NCBI GenBank assembly: GCA_022712735.1
Contig: JAFLKA010000385.1
Coordinates: 1-7,480, forward strand
DNA: 7,480 bases
Origin: Marinosulfonomonas sp.
GTDB lineage: Bacteria > Pseudomonadota > Alphaproteobacteria > Rhodobacterales > Rhodobacteraceae
Reading direction: 5' to 3'
The notes beneath the pieces were generated by a model that searched no databases, was not told where the DNA came from, and was given only the letters and a program-made list of their open reading frames with translations. The translations under genes and the position numbers were made by a program. Positions 5,393 through 7,480 of the stretch are shown here, piece after piece. The stretch's first letter is position 1. Every line of letters starts with the position of its first letter.

Positions 5393-5450
5393 CCTAGGAT
5401 TGCCTTAATCAGATCATAATTCGTTAACATTTGTGGTGCAGATTGCAGAG

Positions 5451-6149
5451 ATGAACATTACTAAACCATATAAACAAGCCGCGTTTGTGATTGCCGTGTT
5501 GGTACTGCTTATCATGGGCGGCAGCCAGACTGTGGCGCGTGATCAGGGCTCCAGAATACTGACTATGGGTGATTCGCTGTTGGCGGCGCATTCATTTTCG
5601 GGGCGGGCTGTTTCAAATGCGGTGGAAAATGCGCTGGGCGAACAGGTGACGGACCATTCTGTCGCTGGCGCGCGGATTATCTATGGTCTGCCGATTTCCG
5701 GTGCGATGGGGATGAAAATCGCCAAACAATACCGTGTTGGGAAGTGGGACTGGATTATCCTGAATGGCGGCGGCAATGATCTGTGGTTCGGATGCGGATG
5801 CCATAAATGCGACCGGAAAATGAACCGGCTGATTTCGGGCAATGGAAGCTATGGCGATATCCCCCGACTGGTATCAAAATTACGCAGAACCGGTGCGCGG
5901 GTCATCTATGTCGGCTACTTGCGCAGCCCCGGCGTTGGATCACCAATCGAAAGCTGTAGGGATGAAGGCGACGAGCTGGAGCGCCGGATCGACGAAATGG
6001 CGCAGGCCGATACGGGGGTGTATTTCCTGTCATTGGCGAAATTGGTGCCGTTTGGTGACCGGTCTTTTCACGGGTTTGATATGGTCCACCCATCTTTGAA
6101 GGCCAGCCGTGAAATTGGCAAACGGATTGCTGATATTATTGGGCGATAG
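5451..6149 (+). CDS. Secreted SGNH/GDSL-type hydrolase
   Basis: I chose the ATG at 5451 (232 residues) over an in-frame GTG at 5433 because it puts MNITKPYKQA directly before the hydrophobic segment (about 10-24). That signal peptide probably ends at QTVA (29). The SGNH blocks are in order: GDSL (40-43, nucleophile Ser42), VAGARI (Gly73), GGGND (106-110, Asn109) and the acid/base DMVHPS (Asp210, His213). The family cleaves ester bonds in lipids, sugar acetyl groups or thioesters; the substrate here is unknown. Just after block III is an unusual CGCHKC cluster (115-120), and Cys169 follows, so disulfides or metal binding are possible in the periplasm. No clear Shine-Dalgarno site is seen. It is divergent from the kinase gene, and lepA follows 90 bp after its stop. 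Confidence 0.87.
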   Translation: MNITKPYKQAAFVIAVLVLLIMGGSQTVARDQGSRILTMGDSLLAAHSFSGRAVSNAVENALGEQVTDHSVAGARIIYGLPISGAMGMKIAKQYRVGKWDWIILNGGGNDLWFGCGCHKCDRKMNRLISGNGSYGDIPRLVSKLRRTGARVIYVGYLRSPGVGSPIESCRDEGDELERRIDEMAQADTGVYFLSLAKLVPFGDRSFHGFDMVHPSLKASREIGKRIADIIGR

Positions 6150-6202
6150 GGGCGTTTGAACACCAATTCCAGATCAAGTCGGGCCTGTTATATGACTGCC
6201 CA

Positions 6203-6231
6203 TTGACCACACTGCCAATCCGCCTCATATC
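6203..6231 (+). promoter_or_regulatory. Promoter-like pair abutting the lepA start
   Basis: TTGACC (6203-6208) and CATATC (6226-6231) are 17 bp apart. Transcription would start within a few bases of the ATG at 6240. The bases before that ATG are C/T-rich with no Shine-Dalgarno site, which fits a leaderless or near-leaderless lepA mRNA. The -35 matches 5 of 6, the -10 only 3 of 6. Confidence 0.3.
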
Positions 6232-6239
6232 CCTTCCCC

Positions 6240-7480
6240 ATGACAGAACTTTCCAAAATCCGCAATTTCTCGATCGTGGCGCATATTGACCACGGTAAAT
6301 CCACCCTTGCTGATCGCCTGATTCAGGAAACCGGCACGGTGAAAGAACGCGATATGCAGGCCCAACTGCTGGACACGATGGATATCGAGCGCGAGCGCGG
6401 CATCACCATCAAGGCCAACACTGTGCGCATCGATTATAACGCGGATGATGGCGAGACCTATGTGTTGAACCTGATCGACACCCCTGGCCACGTCGATTTT
6501 GCTTATGAGGTGTCGCGCTCTATGCGCGCGGTTGAGGGCTCGCTGCTGGTGGTTGATAGCTCGCAAGGGGTCGAGGCGCAGACGCTGGCCAACGTTTATC
6601 AGGCGATTGAGGCCGACCACGAGATTGTGCCGATCCTGAACAAAATCGACCTGCCCGCATCAGAGCCCGACCGTGTTGCCGAACAGATCGAAGACGTGAT
6701 CGGCATTGATGCCAGCGGTGCTATTCTGGTGTCCGCCAAAACCGGCGAGGGCATCCATGAAACGCTCGAGGCGATTGTCAAAGATCTGCCCGCCCCCAAA
6801 GGTGATCGTGATGCCCCCCTGAAGGCCATGCTGGTCGACAGCTGGTATGACGCCTACCTCGGTGTAATCGTTCTGGTGCGCATCGTTGATGGCGTGCTGA
6901 AAAAGGGTGACCGCATCCGCATGATGAATACAGGCGCCGCCTATGGGGTGGACCGCATCGGCGTGTTCCGCCCGCAGATGGAGCCGATAGACGAGCTTGG
7001 CCCCGGCGAAATAGGGTTCCTCACCGCATCGATCAAAGAGGTCCGTGACACCCGCGTCGGCGACACGATCACCAGCGAAAAGAAGGGTTGCGAGCAAGCA
7101 TTGCCCGGCTTCAAACCCGCCCAGCCGGTGGTGTTTTGTGGGTTATTCCCTGTTGATAACGCCGAATTTGAAGACCTGCGCGAAGCCATCGCTAAACTCT
7201 CGCTGAATGACGCGTCGTTCAGTTCCGAAATGGAAACATCTGCCGCGCTTGGCTTCGGGTTTCGCTGCGGCTTCCTTGGCCTGCTGCATCTCGAGGTGAT
7301 CCGCGACCGGCTGGAACGCGAATATGACATCGACCTGATCACCACCGCGCCCTCGGTAATCTACCATATCTACCAGCGCGACGGCACGATGATCGAGCTG
7401 CACAACCCCGCCGACATGCCCGACATGTCCACCGTTGACCACCTTGAGGAGCCGCGCATCAAGGCGACGATCCTTGTGCC
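6240..7480 (+). CDS. lepA: Elongation factor 4 (LepA) GTPase, 5' part (3' end outside window)
   Basis: Starting at the ATG at 6240, the frame stays open to the window edge (413 codons plus two bases). LepA is about 600 residues, so roughly two thirds is present. LepA/EF4 is a ribosome-associated translational GTPase able to back-translocate tRNAs; its physiological role is in initiation, ribosome assembly or stress. The G motifs are complete: AHIDHGKST (14-22), RERGITI (51-57), DTPGH (80-84, with His84), NKID (134-137) and SAK (165-167). Domain II and the EF-G-like domain III with [20 protein letters not shown] follow. TTAPSVIY is the LepA-typical sequence beyond. An in-frame TGA at 6204-6206 with no start between rules out a longer form. 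No ribosome binding site is visible. Confidence 0.97.
   Translation, partial: MTELSKIRNFSIVAHIDHGKSTLADRLIQETGTVKERDMQAQLLDTMDIERERGITIKANTVRIDYNADDGETYVLNLIDTPGHVDFAYEVSRSMRAVEGSLLVVDSSQGVEAQTLANVYQAIEADHEIVPILNKIDLPASEPDRVAEQIEDVIGIDASGAILVSAKTGEGIHETLEAIVKDLPAPKGDRDAPLKAMLVDSWYDAYLGVIVLVRIVDGVLKKGDRIRMMNTGAAYGVDRIGVFRPQMEPIDELGPGEIGFLTASIKEVRDTRVGDTITSEKKGCEQALPGFKPAQPVVFCGLFPVDNAEFEDLREAIAKLSLNDASFSSEMETSAALGFGFRCGFLGLLHLEVIRDRLEREYDIDLITTAPSVIYHIYQRDGTMIELHNPADMPDMSTVDHLEEPRIKATILV

Noticed and set aside
6156..6193. TTGAAC with TTATAT as a lepA promoter
   Set aside because: The spacer is 26 bp, well outside the usual 16-19 bp.
6225..7442. Several minus-strand open frames over the right edge
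   Set aside because: All lie opposite lepA, which is unambiguous from its GTPase motifs.
1..7480. CRISPR arrays, tRNA or rRNA genes, insertion sequences, prophage genes, toxin-antitoxin pairs, riboswitches
   Set aside because: Read through for direct repeats with regular spacers, transposase or integrase motifs and tRNA-like arms; none was seen.

Overview
The window looks like a chromosomal segment of a Rhodobacterales (roseobacter-type) alphaproteobacterium. The evidence is protein-level resemblance: an AsmA tail with an alanine/glutamate/lysine-rich helix, a DUF2946-like small protein paired with a PCu(A)C copper chaperone, small cysteine-bearing secreted proteins and a LepA start typical of the group. 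Background GC is high, roughly 60% or more by eye. This assignment is inference; no 16S or marker-tree evidence is present.

Layout, left to right. Bases 1-1348 hold the 3' part of an AsmA-family gene (+), ending in four tandem 11-residue helical repeats. A 239-bp gap follows with a perfect 16-bp palindrome and a promoter-like pair abutting the next ATG. Then comes a two-gene copper-related unit (+): a small secreted DUF2946-like protein (1588-1929) and a PCu(A)C periplasmic copper chaperone (1975-2466), with a perfect 9-bp inverted repeat between them. A strong hairpin (2472-2498) lies between the chaperone and a convergent secreted protein of unknown function (2502-2951, -). Divergent from that is a low-molecular-weight protein tyrosine phosphatase (3001-3477, +). 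A strikingly AT-rich orphan gene (3514-3774, +) follows, convergent with a small four-cysteine secreted protein (3818-4135, -).

The right half holds a PfkB-family sugar-phosphate kinase resembling Pfk-2 (4322-5281, -), whose stop codon overlaps a dispersed-looking palindromic element (4268-4323). A secreted SGNH/GDSL hydrolase (5451-6149, +) is divergent from it, and their shared promoter region contains a large imperfect inverted repeat. The window ends in the first 413 codons of lepA (elongation factor 4; 6240 to the edge, +).

Most genes are ordinary chromosomal functions and do not form one pathway. The only clear functional pairing is the copper unit. No CRISPR array, RNA gene, insertion sequence or phage gene was seen, and no convincing new multi-gene system. 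The items most worth a second look are the AT-rich orphan gene, the two promoters placed as if to make leaderless mRNAs (DUF2946-like gene and lepA), and the palindromes at 1482, 1922, 4268 and 5331.
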